Shown one piece after another: positions 1-12,930 of a stretch of 64,000 nt of DNA. How positions within the stretch are numbered: position 1 is the stretch's first letter; every line of letters starts with the position of its first letter. Location: NCBI RefSeq assembly GCF_900496995.4, contig NC_044019.1, positions 2,480,001 to 2,544,000 of the forward strand, given 5' to 3'. Both the position numbers and the translations under genes were made by a program. The notes below the pieces were generated by a model. It had not been told where the DNA came from, did no database searches, and saw only the letters and a list, made by a program, of their open reading frames with translations. Source of the stretch: Aquila chrysaetos chrysaetos (lineage: Eukaryota; Chordata; Aves; Accipitriformes; Accipitridae).

Positions 1-3000
1 ATTTGCACACCAGGGAGAGAAAGCACGTCTGCTGTAGGGACAAACCTCGGCTCACTGTTGATGGTGCTGCCGTAATTAGCACCGCTAAAATATTTCTGTT
101 GGACTCCAGTTCACCTCGGCTGCTGTGTGGCTCTGAGGAAGTAAATGAATCCAACTGGGCAGCTGTTCTCCGGGTTTCAAAGCTGGAAAGAAGGAAGAAA
201 GGGGGAAAAGCCGAGTGGCAGCATCTGCCTGTGGGATCCTCCTGACGAGCTGCAGCCGGGGCTAATGAAAGGGAAATAATTACAAAATTATACCTTTCTG
301 GCAGATAATTCGGGCTGGTGAACAACGGGGGTAAATGGAGCAGGTAATGCCCCATTCTCCCTGGCCGGGTACCGAGTCTGGCTCCGGCGGCTCTGGCTCT
401 CTACAGCCTCTGCTTATGGCAAGAGGGGCTAAAAAGCAGAGCCAGGATTCTCAAAGGAAGGTGCCAACACTCAGATTCACCGCAGAAATGCTGAGTCCTG
501 ATCCTGCGCTTGGCCTTGGGCCAAACCTTTGCCTAACCTCAGAGAGGGCTCCTGCAGCCAGGGAGGAGACGGAGGATTTAAGACCTAATTTCCCATTAAA
601 TACGTACAAGCTAAAAAGGGCCAAGGGGATTTCTAATGCCAAAGAACATCTGCAACAGTGAGATGAATAGTTAGGGACAAAGATATTTATAGATTCATTT
701 ATTTTGGCTCCTTTTAAGAGTTTCAGAGGCATCCTTTTGTCCACTGTGAGCTGGTTTCTGTCAAAAGCAAAAAGCTCGAGCAGGGCAGTCACGAGAGCAG
801 AGCTGAGAGAGAAAGCGGGTGTGCTGGGGAAGTCCGGGGGGGGGCTGGACTGCTCTCCTGGGGCTCAGGGAACATTATTTAAACTGCGATGCATGAACCA
901 GGACTGCAAGAAGCACCAAGACAGACCCTGGGGTGCAAACACAGAGGTTTTCACCCCAACCTCCAGACCATGATCCCAGCAACCAACGTTTGCCCTCTAA
1001 TTGCTGATTTTCCCTTCCCAGGAGCCAGGCGATGACGTTACTCCTTTGGGCAAACAGCAGGAGCTCCTGGCTTGAGCTTTGAAGAGTTTGAGGTTCAAAC
1101 CTCATCCTTAGCTCATTAAAGTCCCTGAAGCAGAAGAGATTTACATTTTGGGAGCCTACTGTTTCAGGCTTACGGGGAGGTGTATGTTAATGCTTCCCTT
1201 GTTCCCTAACCTGCCGTTATAAGCCCCATCAGCTCCGTTTGATTTCCTTGCACCTTGTGTTATGATGGGGAGTAAAATATACCCTGGAGAGAGCGTGGGC
1301 AGCGCTGGGGACACGGCACAAGGGCAAGTCACCGGCCCAGCCGCAGGCACAGGGGTTACACATCCTTGGTCTGAAAGCAAACATGAAAATACAGCAATTT
1401 TAGGAAGTAGCTGACAATTGTTGTTTAATAAGTTAAAAATGCGGTTGTGAGTGTTCTTCTGGTTCTGAATTTTGCCAAACATCTCCCATCACTCAGGAAA
1501 GATCCCGACGACAAGGGCTCACGCGTCTGCCATGCAGGCTCCTAATTTCATAGTTCAGTGTATTAGAAAATAAGAGGAGGATTTGTAAAAAGAAGGAAAT
1601 AGTTTAAAACACTTCACAGTGCTCTATGGCTGAGCAGACCTGGGTCCTGAATCTCAGCAGACGTGGGAGTGTGAAGGACGTGCAGACGTACATGCCACGG
1701 ATGCATTTATTTTAGGATATGCTGAGCATTAATGTGCACACATACGTTTGGGGGCTGAATATAGTTGTGATATTTTGGGGAAAAGCTGTGTTTTCCTCAC
1801 CAGGAGGCACAGACCCCACTCCATGGGGCACCATTAATTTGGGAAGGGGGTTACCATCCCCACAGCCCCCATTCCTGCTCGCAGATCTGCGCATCGCACG
1901 TGCACACACACACCCCACCTGTGTCAGCCTTATACTGCCTGACGTCGATGATGCCAAACTGTTGCTATTTGATGCCTTTTCAAACAAGCCTGCCCTGCGT
2001 TTACTAACATCAGCGTTCATCACCATCGCCCGGACCCTGCCCAAAACCCTCTTTGGCTGTGACAGCTACAAGGCAGCACACAGCCCCTGGGTTTGCCGAG
2101 CTCATGAACCGCCGTATAAACCGTCATGTTTCCTTGCACATCAAGCATCTTCCACTCACAGGTTACTCTCTTTTGTTCTGTGTTTTTAACGGCACCTACA
2201 GAAACAGGATCCAAGACACCGTGCTCATCCTTGCCACATGATAATGCACAGCTTGCAAATACCAACCCATATTCATTTCTATTCATGCATATGGATATAT
2301 AAGCAGACATGTACTAAATGCATGCAGGGATATATATAGAAGTTGGTCTGCATGTTTCCTAGGGACCTGTAGGCTCGTGCGAGTGCACAGCTGAGAAAAG
2401 TTGCTGCAGACACAGGTGCACATTTGCAAAGATGTGCATACCTGTACACGTACGTGCACATTTTTAATGTCTAAATGGACTTAAGGCTTACAGCTCTTGC
2501 ACAGACAACGTTACGATGTTCTGGGCTACTTTTGTAAGAGGAAGATGCTAAGAAATAATGCTCCTCACCAAATTCTGCCAAAAATCCCACAGCTTTAGGA
2601 AACAACCATTCATTTTCCGCCTTGCTCACTCAGTGGATTTCACAGGTACCTGAAGAAGTGGTGTAAGCAGGTGGGGCAAGACAAATGCAGAGCAGTCGGA
2701 GCGATTCATATACATAAGAATGGCCTCTGCACCTCTCTCGCTTTGCATATTTTTCTGACAAGTCATACACTAAAAAGGAGATGGGTATTTCCCACCTGTT
2801 CAGCGACCTGCTATGAGTGGTATCAAAATAGCTGTGGCTCAGACAGTCGTGTCTTACCAGGGAAGGGGAATGGGGAGCAGGGGCTGCCAAATGCCCCCTG
2901 TAACGGGCATTTCGGGCCAGGCTGGAGCCCTCCACAGCAGCAGGCAGGGATGTGGGTCTGCTGCAAGCGCCTGCTTACCTCCATGGCTACTATTGCCCCT

Positions 3001-3691
3001 AAAAAGCGGAGGTGCCATCTCCATCCCAATGTCCAAGGAAACCTGGGGGGTACACGGGATATTTAGCTCGAAGACAAGAGGCTGGAGGGGAGGCAGGAGA
3101 CTTAAAGGACCGCTGCAAAGATGCGAGGCAGCGGCTGCTCCCCATCCCCGTGCCGGACAGGGGAGAAATCACCATGAAGGTATGTCAGGGAGGATGGTAA
3201 GAAAAAAATCCTTCGGCCTGAGGGCAGAGTGAAGCTGCCCTGAAGGCTTCCCCAGACGCTGCCTCAGCCCTCGACCACCCAGCAACAAACAGGACGATGC
3301 ATCTAGAAAAAAAAAAACAAACCCAAACTGCGATTTTAAGGGAGATGAACCCAGCTGGGTTGAGGCTGGAAGCGAGAGGTTGAAGGAGAAACAAGAGCCA
3401 CGTTCTGCAGCAGAATTCCGGGCGTTGAAACTAACCCTCGTTAAGGCCGGGAGGCGCAGCCCCCCCACGCGTGGCCGCATCCGCGGGGCTCTGCCCCCCC
3501 CCTAGTGTCGGACGGGGGGTCCGGCCCTGCTGCCCGCGGCAGGTCGGGCTGGAAGCAGCAGCAGGGAGGATGCTCCAGGCTTCTTCATCCCCCCCATGGG
3601 TCTCCATCCTCTTCAGCATGGGAACTGGAAGGGGGGGGTGTTTGCTTGATTTGTGTTTGGGGGGGGGGGGCAAGCAAGCTGGGAAATGCTG
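1..3691. other. Intergenic DNA, no gene recognised
   Basis: No reading frame here looks like a known exon, and no chain of splice-bounded frames could be built on either strand. Most of it is unique spacer of medium GC. Two AT-rich blocks (about 255-320 and 575-725, rich in TAATTA and ATTTAT cores) stand out from their surroundings and resemble conserved non-coding elements, but this is judged only by texture. A C-rich and G-rich low-complexity patch lies near 3460-3670. Confidence 0.6.
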
Positions 3692-4273
3692 TGTCGTGGG
3701 TTAAGCCCAGCCAGCAACTGAGCACCACGCAGCCGCTCGCTCACTGCCCCCCCCCCCCCAGTGGGATCGGAGAAATAAAAGTAAAACTCGTGGGTTGAGA
3801 TAAGAACAGTTTAATAGAACAGAAAGGAAGAAACTAATAATGATAATAATAACAGTAATAAAATGACAATAATAATAATAATAAAAGGATTGGAATATAC
3901 AAAACAAGTGATGCACAATGCAATTGCTCGCTACTTGCTGATCGATGCCCAGTTAATTCCCGAGCAGCGATCCCTCCCAGCCCCACTCCCCCCAGTTTAT
4001 ATACTGGCCATGACATCCCATGGTATGGAATACCCCTTTGGCCAGTTTGGGTGAGCTGCCCTGGCTGTGTCCCCTCCCAACTCCTTGTGCCCCTCCAGCC
4101 TTCTCGCTGCCTGGGCATGAGAAGGGGAAAAATCCTTGACTTGGTATAAACCCTACTTAGCAACAACTGAAAACATCAGTGTGTTGTCAGCATTCTTCTC
4201 ACCCTGAACTCAAACCAGCACCATACCGGCTACTAGGAAGAAAATTAACTCTGTCCCAGCCAAAACCAGGACA
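3692..4273 (-). mobile_element. Solo LTR of an avian endogenous retrovirus
   Basis: Read on the minus strand the element starts TGTCCTGGTTTTGG and ends CCCACGACA, so it has TG...CA ends. It has a TATATAA box (plus 3997-4003) and, about 185 bp further on, an ATTAAA poly(A) signal (plus 3810-3815), followed by a T/ATT-rich tract (plus 3835-3885 is a run of AAT units). I recognise it as an LTR that occurs in many copies in bird genomes. No gag, pol or env reading frame adjoins it, so it is a solo LTR left by recombination. No clean target-site duplication is visible: flanks are ATGCTG and GCTTGC. The retroviral class (ERVL-like or ERVK-like) is not certain from memory. Confidence 0.85.
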
Positions 4274-7200
4274 GCTTGCAAACTGAAAAATATCCTCTTT
4301 CTCCTCTTCTTCCCCTTCCAAACTAGTAACATTCCTACCCAGCCCTGGAAGGAAGTCAGCAGATGAGTTTTCCTGCAGCGGCGATCCAGTCCCTGGTACT
4401 GGGTATGTGCAATACTGGGTGGCAAAGCAGCATGGCCGAGAGCCCGATCAGCACGGCACAAACTCGCTGCTGAGCTACCCTGAGCAGACAATAAGGAATT
4501 TAGTCCAGTTTTCTGCAGCTTGCAGGAGGACGGATGATACCTGATCTAGCATAAAGCTGTCATACAGACATAGCCTATCAAAACTGCCTGAGCAAATATG
4601 AACTGGCAGAGTGAATTTATACTGGATCAGTGTGTTATGTCGTATAGCCACAGAGGCTTTTTATCTGGTGCTAGAAGCCCTGAAGCTGGATTTACAGTGC
4701 CATGAAACCCTGTGCCTGCTCTCTAGAGATAGGGAGTGAGTTTATCCCAGGAGGAGCAGAGCACCTTTCAATCCATCTTTATGGAAAGATGGATTTTTAT
4801 GGGAAGTATTATATTTCTCCTTTCTTATAATGCTATTGACACAGTTTGTTTCGATTTTGACTTGCCTTACCCACGCTAACGTGCAGTGGTGCAGACACAG
4901 GCACTACAAGCGCTGAGTTTGCACCATTATTTATGTACATGCAAATCCCTTCACGTTGAGGCAAGCCATGAAAATCCATCTCCATCTTGAGCCAAATCCT
5001 TAGAAAAAAATTACTCTTACACATCCCAGAGTCCCCCCAAGCACCTTTGGCCGTTGTGTGTCTGAAATACGGGCTTTGGGGTTGACACATCCAAGATTTA
5101 ATGTAATGCAGGCAGTAAATAAATAAATAAGGCAGAGGGAATGGGAGTTAATGCAAAACGTTAGTGTTACTCAAGCTACAAACGGAAAAATACTGACTTG
5201 AAATAAGAAAGAAAGATACAGAGCTGGGCTTGGAAGAAAAGCTGGCTGAACAGTGGGCAGAGATGATTTGGTGTCTTTGAAGATGCTCTCTTTGTGATAG
5301 AAGTTCAGCAACCTGCAGGAATGCGCTGGTCAGCCCAGCGGTGATGGAGAAATGGGCCGATGGAGCGATGAGCTGCCACGAGCAGACAGAGAAGAATAAA
5401 CAAGGAGAGGCATCTGTTAGTTTGGACCTCCCTAATGTTTTGTACCTATACTCTTGGCCACTGAAATCAAACTTTTCGCAGTGTCCCTAGGTACTCATTA
5501 CTCTCTCCACCAGCACCCCCCCCCCCAACCTCTCTCCCAGCACAGCCTCTAGCAGACCCCGGGGTTTCAAAGTGACCCCCTGGAGCACACAGGCACAGAG
5601 AAGGAAGAAATGAGAAAATCAGATATGATTGAAATCTCTGGGAGAATCTAGGCTGTTCATGCAGAACTAATCCATCAGGAAAAACACGACTAAAGCATCC
5701 TTCTCTTTAATGGGAGAATCTACGGGAGCTTCCAACAGCCCGTGAACTCCCGAACAGGACCAAGCCCCTGGATGCTGCAGGAGATGACCCATCATTAAGT
5801 GTCCCTGGTCCTTTCATTTCTCAGCAGCCGGCGGGACGCTGGCAAGAACCAGGCTGGGGCAGCAGAGCTGCAGCTTAGGAATTTGTTGCTTCCAAGGCTA
5901 TTTCCAGGGTGGACTCGGGGTCTCGGTGGGCTGCAGCAGGTGCCTGGGTGTATCTGCAGGAGGGTGCTGGCTCCGGGGACCTGCTCCCACCCCATCAGCA
6001 GGTGCTGCCGCTGCAGCTTGCTTTAACAACATAATGGGGAGCATTTCTCCCAGCAGACAGGGACCAGGGCAGCCGGCTTTTAGCAAGCAGCAACAGCGGC
6101 CCCCTTGCAGGAGTAAAGCTGCAGGACCTTGTTTTCCACCTCAGCAGGGAACACGGGGTTTCTTGATGCTTTGAGAGTTACTGTTGCATAGAGAGAAAAA
6201 GTGGAATTGCTGGCACTATTTGCAGCTTGAGCGGTTTTTCTCTTGCAAATCATAATTACCCTCATTAAATCCATCTCCACAGGAATGAAGACACAGGATT
6301 AATAATACACACAGAAAGATTCGAGCACAGATTCAGGGCCTCGTAAAGCCCAGACAATGGCAGGGCCCTGATGCGAGGGAGGATTAGGGTCGTCAGCAGA
6401 GCAGAGAACAGCTTCTAAGAGGACTCCTGCCGCCCCGAGCCCTTCCAGGAGAACAAGAGGCAAAGCCGCTGCCTACGGACCGAGCTGCTCATTCTCCTCC
6501 CTAATCCCACCATTGTGCAGGAAAACCTGGGAGCAGCAGTTTGCCTTTTGCAAGGAGCCGAGGGGGGGAGGCTGCATCTCTGTTGGGATGTGTTTTGTTC
6601 CCCAGCACCCAGATGGTTTTTGTCCCAGGGCTGCCAGCCCGAGGCCACTGCCTGCCTGTGTGCCATGGGGAAGGGGCTCTCCCATTGCACCCCTATTATT
6701 ATTATTGCACCCCTATTATTGCTCACCGACTATTGCACCTGCAGTAAACCCATGGCTGTCACCTGCAAAGCTCCCGCACAGAGATTTTACTGGAAGATGT
6801 TTCCAAAACCCCAGTAAACAGGTCTCTAATAACTTCCCAACACACTCTTAACAGACAGCAGTTCCATTTTTAAACTGCAATCAAATCCTTTAGTTCAGAC
6901 AGCAATTTCAGGTGTGACTGGCAAATACAGGGATTCTTTGAGGCATCAGACCTCTGAGGCTTGAGCTGCTTACAGCTGCTGCTTGTAGCTTTGTAATGTA
7001 ATGACCATTTCATCTGATAGTCCTGTGTTTCCATAATACCCTCTCTCTGCCGATAGCTGCTCTCCACCAGTAGCAACCCCTTCCCCGGAGAAAAGTCACC
7101 GTCCCGACCGCGGCGCTGGCCGGCACGGCACGGCGCTGGCCCCACGGCTCCAGCACAGCTCGAGGCTGCAGAAAGTGCCGGTCTGTGGGATGCAGAGGCC

Positions 7201-7680
7201 CAGGATTTGTCCCACAGCTGGAGAACAGCTCATCCTTCCCCAGCAGAAGGACAGCATGAGAAGCAAGAGAAAGATTTACTAGTGTGGAGAATCTGGAAAT
7301 CTGGGTGTGTTTGGGATGGAACTATATTCTGAAGGACAACAGAGGCTGTCCAGCAGTGAGGGATATTAAAAGGGTGTTGTGTTAACTGTGTAGTCATTAG
7401 CTGTCTGTCCATCAAAGCTATTTCTAAGCCAGTCCTCACTGAGGGACCTAAACACTGCTTCAGCATGTAGGTAGCAAAGGATGCCCGGCTGTGACTACCC
7501 AAGCTCAGCCAGGTTCTGCATCCGATGGGTGATGCCTCCTGATTCATTGCAAAGCGCAGCATGGCTGCTGTGGGTCCCACCGCCCGATATTGCCCCAGGC
7601 CTTGCCTTGGAGCAGTAGCTGTGTAAGATGCAGGCAACACCTTTACTTCTTGGTTTTAGAAATGAGTTTCCTTTAGAAAA
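4274..7680. other. Intergenic DNA, no gene recognised
   Basis: Unique spacer between the solo LTR and the AT-rich blocks further right. Only short random open frames occur. A small imprecise repeat of GCACCCCTATTATT sits at 6680-6725. I see nothing else that can be supported. Confidence 0.55.
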
Positions 7681-7689
7681 CATACTGAG

Positions 7690-7910
7690 GGAAATGAAAG
7701 CTGACATGACCTTGATGGAATTATTAAGGCTATTGATCAGGCTGGGAGCTTGGCGTTGCTAATTCCATCAATAAGAAATATGATATTGCAACAGTCAGGC
7801 CCAATGACTGATGGCTTGTCCATGGGTTTAATAACACTTTGCCTCTCTACAGCATCCTTCATCTGTGGATCTCAAAGTGCTTCGGAAACATTAATGAATG
7901 GGTGCTTGCA
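7690..7910. other. Candidate conserved non-coding element with an ancient repeat fragment
   Basis: An AT-rich island with several homeobox-type cores (TTATTAAG, TAATTCC, GGTTTAATAAC) in GC-richer spacer. The stretch at about 7853-7900 (CATCTGTGGATCTCAAAGTG followed by CTTCGGAAACATTAATGAATG) resembles a dispersed fragment I have seen repeatedly in amniote genomes, probably an old LINE or SINE tail. It has no coding potential. Both readings rest on pattern memory and need an alignment. Confidence 0.35.
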
Positions 7911-10900
7911 GTCACGAGGTGATGTGCCCAGCACCGGTCCCGAAGGGTGTTGATAGATTTGCTCCCATGGCACCACTCCTGCTGGAGACCAGACCAAGAG
8001 GCAGTTAAAAGCTGCTTTTGCCTGTTACAAGCTGGTGACTAGGAAGAATTGTTCCCATTTAATGAAAACCCCCCTTTGTTGGCGTAATTCGTGGTTGTAC
8101 CCTTGCGTTGATTGCTGGCTTGTACAGCATGTGCGGCTGGGAGCAAAGCCAGCGCGTGGCCTTGAGTCCTCCGCAAGCGTGACACCACCGACGACATCTC
8201 TGCAGGAGCTTTTGGTGGGGACTGACTTCAAAGAAGCAAAATCTGATTCTGCCGAGTGCCTGTACCAACAGCTCAGGTCCAACCATCTTTGCACGTGATG
8301 GATGGTAGCAGCCCCGCACCAAATCCCACCCCAGCTTCAGTCGCCCCACGTCTCAAAGCGCTCAAGGAGCACGCAGAGCCCTCACTCGCCGGCATGCCAA
8401 CGAGAGATTTGGGCACAAAGGATAAAGCAGCTCAGCGGCAGTGCCCAGCCCAGGACCCCGGTCCCTCCTGGCCAGGCAGCATTGCTCCCCCCGAAGCGTC
8501 TGCCGAGCCCAGCCAGGCTCAATCCTGCCCTCTTCCCCCCGTCCTCACCTCTATGTCCCCGCTCCCCTCACCAAAATTCACTGCCTGGGCATACAAGGTG
8601 CGGGATGCCTCCTCCAACCCGGCCGAAATTGCCTGTGACCCGAAGCCATGCCATATAGCACTGGTGATGAAGAGAGATGAGAAATTTAGAGCTGTAATTA
8701 ACTCCTGCAAAGAGATGGTTTGGTTTCCTTTCAGGCTGCGATCCGGAGGATACCTGAACATGACAGGCACCTGGCTAAATTGTCTGGGACCTCGTTTATT
8801 CAAGGCCCAGAATCACACTGTACAGTTTGTTGTATTGATTTGCTCGTGTTCAACACGACTCTATAAACAGCAAATCTGCTGGGGATTTTCTCTCCTTTTC
8901 CTGCAAGACAGGAAATAAAGGGCAAAAGAGAAAGGAAGGGAAGGAGCAGGCACAGAAAAGGCATTTTCGGCGGGCCATAAAAATGGATCTGACACCAGGC
9001 TGCCTCCTGACGGGAGCAAAGTTATTGCAGTGGAAATCATCTTTTAAGAGAAATGCAAACACCGCCCAGGAGCCAGAGCCGTAACCGGGGGTCAGCCAAC
9101 ACCACCGCAGGGGTCCCCTGCCTCCCACGAGCCGGCACCCCAGCCCGACCGGGGCCGTTTCACTTTTTCCTCTACTTTTCTCCATTTATCACCTTGATCG
9201 TTCTTCCGAGTCCAGGAACGCAGATTCTGCCCCGAGTTACGCTGCAGTAAATCCAGCAGGAGCCGGGGAAGGCAGCGGCACCAGCACCGGCATCACCCCC
9301 TGGCTCTGCAGCCCCGCGGCAGCGACACGGGGGCTCTGCCCCGCGCGGGTGGGAGGGCGGCAGGATGAGACCCCTCTCCGGGCCCTGGGCGATGCAGAAC
9401 CGAACAGACACAAGTTTTCCCCATCGCGGCGAGGCGAGAGCCAGCGCCGCAGCCGTGTCTCCGAGGATTTGTTCCCGGTGCCGTGCGAACCCTCGTCCCG
9501 GCAGCATCCCGGCGGAGCAGGCAGGGGGAGAGGGAGGGGTGAGGTTCCTCAGCCGTGCACCGCTGGGCTCCGTGGGAGGACAGGCACGGGAATGGGCTGA
9601 GTGGGCCCATACCCAGCGATTTGCATTCGCCCAGCAGCAGGCTGTTTACCCAGACTGCGCTTCCATAAATAGAGGGCTCTGCAGCCCATACGTCTGGGTA
9701 TAAAAATATGTATGTTCTGCATAAGGGGATTAAATGTTTATGAGCCATTATAAATTCGTGCTTTTCATATTTTATTCATAGATCCTTTACTAAGCTTAGG
9801 CTGGGCTAATAGACTCGTTTCCAACATGTTTCCCCCTTTTTCTTTGCCTTTCATGGGGCCGATTTGTAGCTCACACGTGGAGTTTTTCACATGCCACGCA
9901 ACATGTGGAGGATGGTACATCCATATAACTCCGACGCTGCAGGCAGAGGATGAGGAAACATGGAGAAAATATAAGAGAAGAGGGACTTTGGGTTTTCTCC
10001 TTGACTTTCTCTTTCCCGGGAGAACATGCTCCCTGTTTAGAAAACAGGCATGAAAAAGTCCAGCTGATGACCAGCCTGAAAGCAATTACCGGGGCTGACG
10101 AGTTTCCCTGCAGCACCTGCCAGGGTGGGCAGCACCCACTGCTGCTGCCTCCCCATCCCGGCTGCAAGCACAAGGCTGCTCTGCTATAAATGCACCCGGC
10201 CGGGTAGCCTAGCTCTTTGGGAGGCTGTGGCTCTGTCTTATAGCCAGCAGAGCCTGCACTGAGGACCTGCAACATCTTTATTTAAAAGTTGCGTGAGTTT
10301 GGTGCCTGGATAAGCCTGAGACTGAGGTGTCCAGGCTGCCGAGGGGATGTGGTTCCTGCAGGGAGGTGGAGGCTCCTCTGCAAGCAGGTAGCATGGGGGC
10401 ACAAAGAGGGATGGGGGATGCAGGTGACCGGCCAGATGCCACCTGAGCCCCGAGTGCCATGGCAGGAGGGAGAGGGAAAGCAGGAGAGAAGTGTGTTTTC
10501 CTGCTCCCTGCTGTTTGCTTGGTCGGAGCCTGGGCAGCCCAGCAGCTCGGCCGTGTCCCTGGCCAGGGGAGCGGGGCTCGGTGCAGTGGCAAGTGGAAGT
10601 GCCAATTTCTCAGCCGAGAGGAGAATGAGGTTGAGAATTAATCCTGCTAATGAGATGTCAGGATTAGTTTGTATGTCCTTGTCACCAGGGCAGGGTGACA
10701 GTGTGTGAGAGGTGCTGAAGGGTCCCAGTGGCAGGCGGTTACTTGATTTTTCCTGGAAGGAAACCAGGCAGCTCACGGCCGGCGCTGTCTTGGGCTGCGA
10801 GGCACTGCTGAGTTTGTCCTTGAGGGCTTCCATGAACGGGGGAGCCAAGGGCTGCAGGCAGGACCTTCACCCATCAATAGCAGGATCTCCTCTCCCTTTG

Positions 10901-11450
10901 CCCGCCAGGACCCAGAGCCCAGTGTCCCGGGGCAGCAGTGCTCGGGCGAGGGTGAGGATTAGCATCCCACATCCATCCGTCCACCCACCCAGCCCACCGC
11001 GGCCGTGCACGCAGCCAGTGGCTTGGGCTGTCCTGGAACCCCCAGAGGCAGTGCGTTTCCAGATACCCCCAATGCCACTTTGCCATCAGCCCGTACCGAA
11101 CAAATTCTTGTTTTTATCTCTGCTGAATGGTGACTCTTGAACCTTAGGAGACCCAGGCAGAAAGCTGGTGTGCTGTGTTTGTTGATTGCTTCAGCTGGAT
11201 GAGTTGGAAAACAGGGCAGGTGGCACCTAACAGAGCAAGAAAAGGACCGAGGCACTAATCCTGACCCTGCTTGTGTTTTGGCTGAGGCTCGCAGGGGCTG
11301 TTATGGGGCTGGGATTGTGAGTACACCTGTGGACATGGGCCAAGCATCTGGGAAGGGAGCTGAGGGCCGTTACATTGCGGGGTGCCCCAGCGGAGCCCCA
11401 GACCCAGCTCCCCTCTGGAGCCATTGCCCCACTCCATCCTTCCAGTTGCT
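7911..11450. other. Intergenic DNA with two AT-rich blocks
   Basis: No exon is recognised. Blocks near 8720-8900 and 9660-9830 are AT-rich and contain TTTATTC, CATTATAAATTC and ATTTTATTCATAG type words amid GC-rich spacer, so they could be regulatory. The 220-codon open frame at 8256-8918 has a Pro/Ser/Ala-rich composition typical of GC-driven chance frames and no splice-bounded continuation. Confidence 0.45.
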
Positions 11451-11454
11451 TTCT

Positions 11455-11620
11455 ATCAGCATGAAGTAATTAAGTTCATAAGGCATCAGACAATCAGCTA
11501 GCAGCCCACAAGACGTTGTGTTTAATCATGTACTAATGGCATGTTCTTGGCAATAATTACAAGATAACAGTGTTTGCAGGCTGTAATCAGAACAATTCTA
11601 GTAATTAAATCAGCCTTTTG
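11455..11620. promoter_or_regulatory. Candidate conserved non-coding element
   Basis: A sharp AT-rich island packed with TAATTA-type homeodomain cores (AGTAATTAAG at its left end, AGTAATTAAATC at its right end) and a SOX-like AGAACAAT word near 11588. It lies between GC-rich flanks about 19 kb downstream of the COL9A2 promoter, a plausible place for a cartilage enhancer. The function is inferred from texture and position only. Confidence 0.35.
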
Positions 11621-12214
11621 TCAGCATGCTCCTTCCCCCTTTGCCGGGTGTGGGAGCAGTGTGGCAGGACCCCTCCGAAGGAGGAGCGTGCGCCCCGGAG
11701 AGCTTGGTCCGTGGTCCGTTGGCACCGCGAACTGAGATCGGGGAGGAACGGGGCTGCTTGCAAGGAGCTCGTTGCAGCAGCATCTGGTTCGGGGCTATTG
11801 CCGGCCCCGAAACCCCCCAGCAAGGGCTCGGGGGACATGTACCCCTCCAAGGGCAGGAGACCTTGCCCTGCTCTGCCCGAGAGCTCCCGCGGGCTGGCCC
11901 CAGGTCCGTGCGGGACCGTTGCTCTGCACCTCAGGGGTCAGTGGCACATCCCTCCTGGTCCCGTCCTTCCCCATCTGCTCGGGGACGCTGCAGGCATCGG
12001 CCGTGGGACAGGCACAGAGCAAAGGCAGCGGTAAGGGCAGGAATTAACCCCTCGTGTCTTGCCTCCAGCATCCAACCCCAAATCCACCCTTCCCTCCTGT
12101 GCTTTACAGCCGAGCGTGTTTGCTTTCTGCCTGGGTGCAAACCCATGCCCAAGGCACATTTGTCCCCCTGGAAGCCCCTCTCGCATTCAGGCCCACTCCT
12201 GCACGCGCTTACCC

Positions 12215-12330
12215 ACAAACCTTTAATTTGGTCTCTAATAAGATTTCCCAGCCTCATTATACCAGCCAGGCTCACCATTTACATTTAAATGAATGGCCTA
12301 TTAACAAAGTTAATTCCCTGCAACACCGTG
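12215..12330. promoter_or_regulatory. Candidate conserved non-coding element
   Basis: A short AT-rich block (TTTAATTTGGTCTC, AATAAGATTTC, ACATTTAAATGAATGG, AACAAAGTTAATTC) inside otherwise GC-rich spacer. The AACAAAG word fits a SOX core. No frame or RNA structure explains it. Confidence 0.3.
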
Positions 12331-12639
12331 TTGCTGTGTCCCCGGTATGGAAGAGTCTTGTCGCTTTTTTGGGTAGAGCTGGTATCCAAATTTGACCTTT
12401 TCCTTGGAGAAGCAGGATCAGCTCCTCCAGCTGCCTGCATGGCTGTTGGGCACCCTGCTTGTCCTGGCTTGGGACGTCCTGCCCATGGGGACAGACAGGG
12501 CTGGCAGCACCGTTCCCTGCAGTAGAGGGGAGATTCATTTCCCCTCTGTATTGCTGATGGAGCATGAGATTCATTTCCCCCGCATGTCCCAGCTGGCCCA
12601 GCTACGTACGGCACTCCTGGCCACAAGCAGCAGAACAAG

Positions 12640-12930
12640 CCATTTTAAAAATAACTCCCTCTTTTTAAGAGGCAAAAACATCAAACAATAATCCAAGAAT
12701 AAAAATAAGCAGTTTTATGGCTCCTCCAATAATTAACTTAGTTCTCAGCTGTTAATTTACGTACCCAAAGTCCTCTGTTTAATATTCTAATTTGTGGTTA
12801 ATCATCTATCAAGAGAGAACAAACGGTGATTAGCTCATTTTTACCTCCTCGAGGGTGAGGGAGGCAATTTGGTCTAATCAATGCATTAGCTTGCTCAAGG
12901 AAACTTATCTCATTGCCCTGAATTATTCAT
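12640..12930. promoter_or_regulatory. Candidate conserved non-coding element
   Basis: The longest AT-rich island left of COL9A2. It includes AATAATTAACTTAG, CTGTTAATTTACG, GGTTAATCATC and CATTAGC words, which are homeodomain and POU-like cores. Its edges with GC-rich DNA are abrupt, at about 12635 and 12935. It is non-coding in all frames. An enhancer role is an inference; a multi-species alignment would decide it. Confidence 0.4.

Noticed and set aside
2280-2470. Possible tandem repeat of TGCACA/ACATGT words
   Set aside because: Alternating purine-pyrimidine words are scattered and do not form a unit of fixed length.
8256-8918. 220-codon plus-strand frame
   Set aside because: No recognisable domain, no splice context, no Kozak support; Pro/Ser/Ala composition is typical of chance in GC-rich DNA.
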